Assembly (NCBI GenBank): GCA_022448765.1
Contig: JAKUTI010000161.1
Coordinates: 1 to 6,316, forward strand
Direction: 5' to 3'
Origin: Pseudomonadales bacterium
GTDB lineage: Bacteria; Pseudomonadota; Gammaproteobacteria; Pseudomonadales; Azotimanducaceae
DNA: 6,316 nt
Positions 5,695 through 6,316 of the stretch are shown piece by piece. Each line of letters begins with the position of its first letter. Position 1 is the stretch's first letter. The notes under the pieces were generated by a model. That model saw only the letters and a program-made list of their open reading frames with translations. It made no database searches and had not been told where the DNA came from. A program made the position numbers and the translations under genes.

Positions 5695-6316
5695 ATGGTC
5701 CACATTGCCTTTGTGATCGATCCCATTGAGACGTTGAATCTAAAAAAGGATTCGACGTTGGCAATGATCCGCGCCGCGCAACAGCGCGAATGGCGGATTA
5801 GTATTCTCGAACAAGGTGATCTCGTGTGGGACGGCGAGCGCGTCATTGCCTTCACCCGAGATCTGCGCCTAGAAGAAGGTTTTGCTTATGCGCTAGACCC
5901 CGCTCAAGCATCCTCACAATGGTTCCAACGTGCAGAAGAGGAAGCGCTCCCCCTCGGCGAGATCAACATCGTCATGATGCGCAAAGACCCGCCGTTTGAC
6001 ATGGATTATATCTATTCGACTTACCTCTTGGAGCGAGGTCAATCTGAAGGTGCGTTGGTCATCAATGACCCCCGTAGTCTTCGAGATTGCAATGAAAAGT
6101 TTTTCGCAACAGCCTTTGCCAATTTTCAACCCCCTTCGCTGGTATCGTCTCGCGAGGATTTGCTGCTGGCATTCCATCAAAAATACGATGATGTAATTTT
6201 CAAGAAGCTTGACGGCATGGGCGGCGCCAGCATTTTTCGCGCCAGCAAGAACGATCCTAATGTTCGGGTCATCGTCGAAACGCTGACGGACCATGGAAGG
6301 CATCAAATAATGGCCC
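5695..6316 (+). CDS. gshB: Glutathione synthetase, N-terminal 207 residues (3' end off the window)
   Basis: ATP-grasp ligase that joins gamma-glutamylcysteine and glycine to form glutathione, the second step of the pathway, in the cytosol. The frame is open to the right edge; 207 of about 315 residues are present. It follows E. coli-type GshB closely: FVIDPIETLNLKKDS (6-20), AFTRDL (52-57), MRKDPPFDMDYIY (95-107), NDPRSLRDCNEK (124-135) and the ATP-grasp glycine loop LDGMGGASIF (172-181), then ETLTDHGRH (195-203). The usual Pro before LDGMGG (KPLDG) is Lys here (KKLDG). The start is ATG at 5695; an in-frame TAG at 5668-5670 with no start between fixes it. There is no Shine-Dalgarno, only an A-rich stretch. 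rsmE-gshB is a known gammaproteobacterial neighbour pair, so the algH (yqgE) and ruvX genes may lie beyond the edge. The missing C-terminus holds the rest of the ATP-grasp domain. Confidence 0.96.
   Translation, partial: MVHIAFVIDPIETLNLKKDSTLAMIRAAQQREWRISILEQGDLVWDGERVIAFTRDLRLEEGFAYALDPAQASSQWFQRAEEEALPLGEINIVMMRKDPPFDMDYIYSTYLLERGQSEGALVINDPRSLRDCNEKFFATAFANFQPPSLVSSREDLLLAFHQKYDDVIFKKLDGMGGASIFRASKNDPNVRVIVETLTDHGRHQIMA

Noticed and set aside
5914..6306. 130-codon minus-strand frame within gshB
   Set aside because: Entirely antisense to a clear glutathione synthetase frame that remains open to the window edge.

Overview
The window is a compact, housekeeping-type stretch of a proteobacterial chromosome, most likely gammaproteobacterial. 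Base composition is moderate, near half G+C. Six protein genes are supported: pgk (partial) and tkt on the minus strand, then metK, metF, rsmE and gshB (partial) on the plus strand. The protein motifs and gene order fit Gammaproteobacteria: in E. coli the same orientation is seen (fbaA-pgk-epd-tktA pointing one way; metK, later rsmE and gshB, pointing the other). I cannot name a genus. No mobile element, CRISPR array, tRNA or rRNA is visible.

Left block (1-2678, minus strand): transketolase (tkt) is followed directly by phosphoglycerate kinase (pgk). The tkt stop and the pgk GTG start share one base, so the two are almost certainly one operon, feeding sugar phosphates between the pentose phosphate or Calvin-type pathway and lower glycolysis. 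The epd or gap gene that often sits between them is absent. pgk runs off the left edge.

Divergent control region (2679-2828): 150 bases separate tkt from metK. They hold an 11-base dyad, a perfect 6-bp stem-loop, a TATCAAT heptamer present twice 28 bases apart, plausible promoter elements for both directions and a good Shine-Dalgarno for metK. This is the main regulatory spot in the window.

Right block (2829-6316, plus strand): metK (SAM synthetase), metF (methylenetetrahydrofolate reductase) and rsmE (16S rRNA m3U1498 methyltransferase) are packed with an 8-base gap and then a 4-base overlap. After a 162-base gap comes gshB (glutathione synthetase), which runs off the right edge. The set links supply of the methyl group (MetF), production of SAM (MetK), a SAM consumer (RsmE) and a thiol product of sulfur amino acid metabolism (GshB).

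I found no convincing new biological system. The points most worth checking are the metK/tkt divergent regulatory region, an RsmE that departs from the family at several usually conserved positions, the compacted gammaproteobacterial synteny, and the use of non-ATG starts in every tightly coupled gene.
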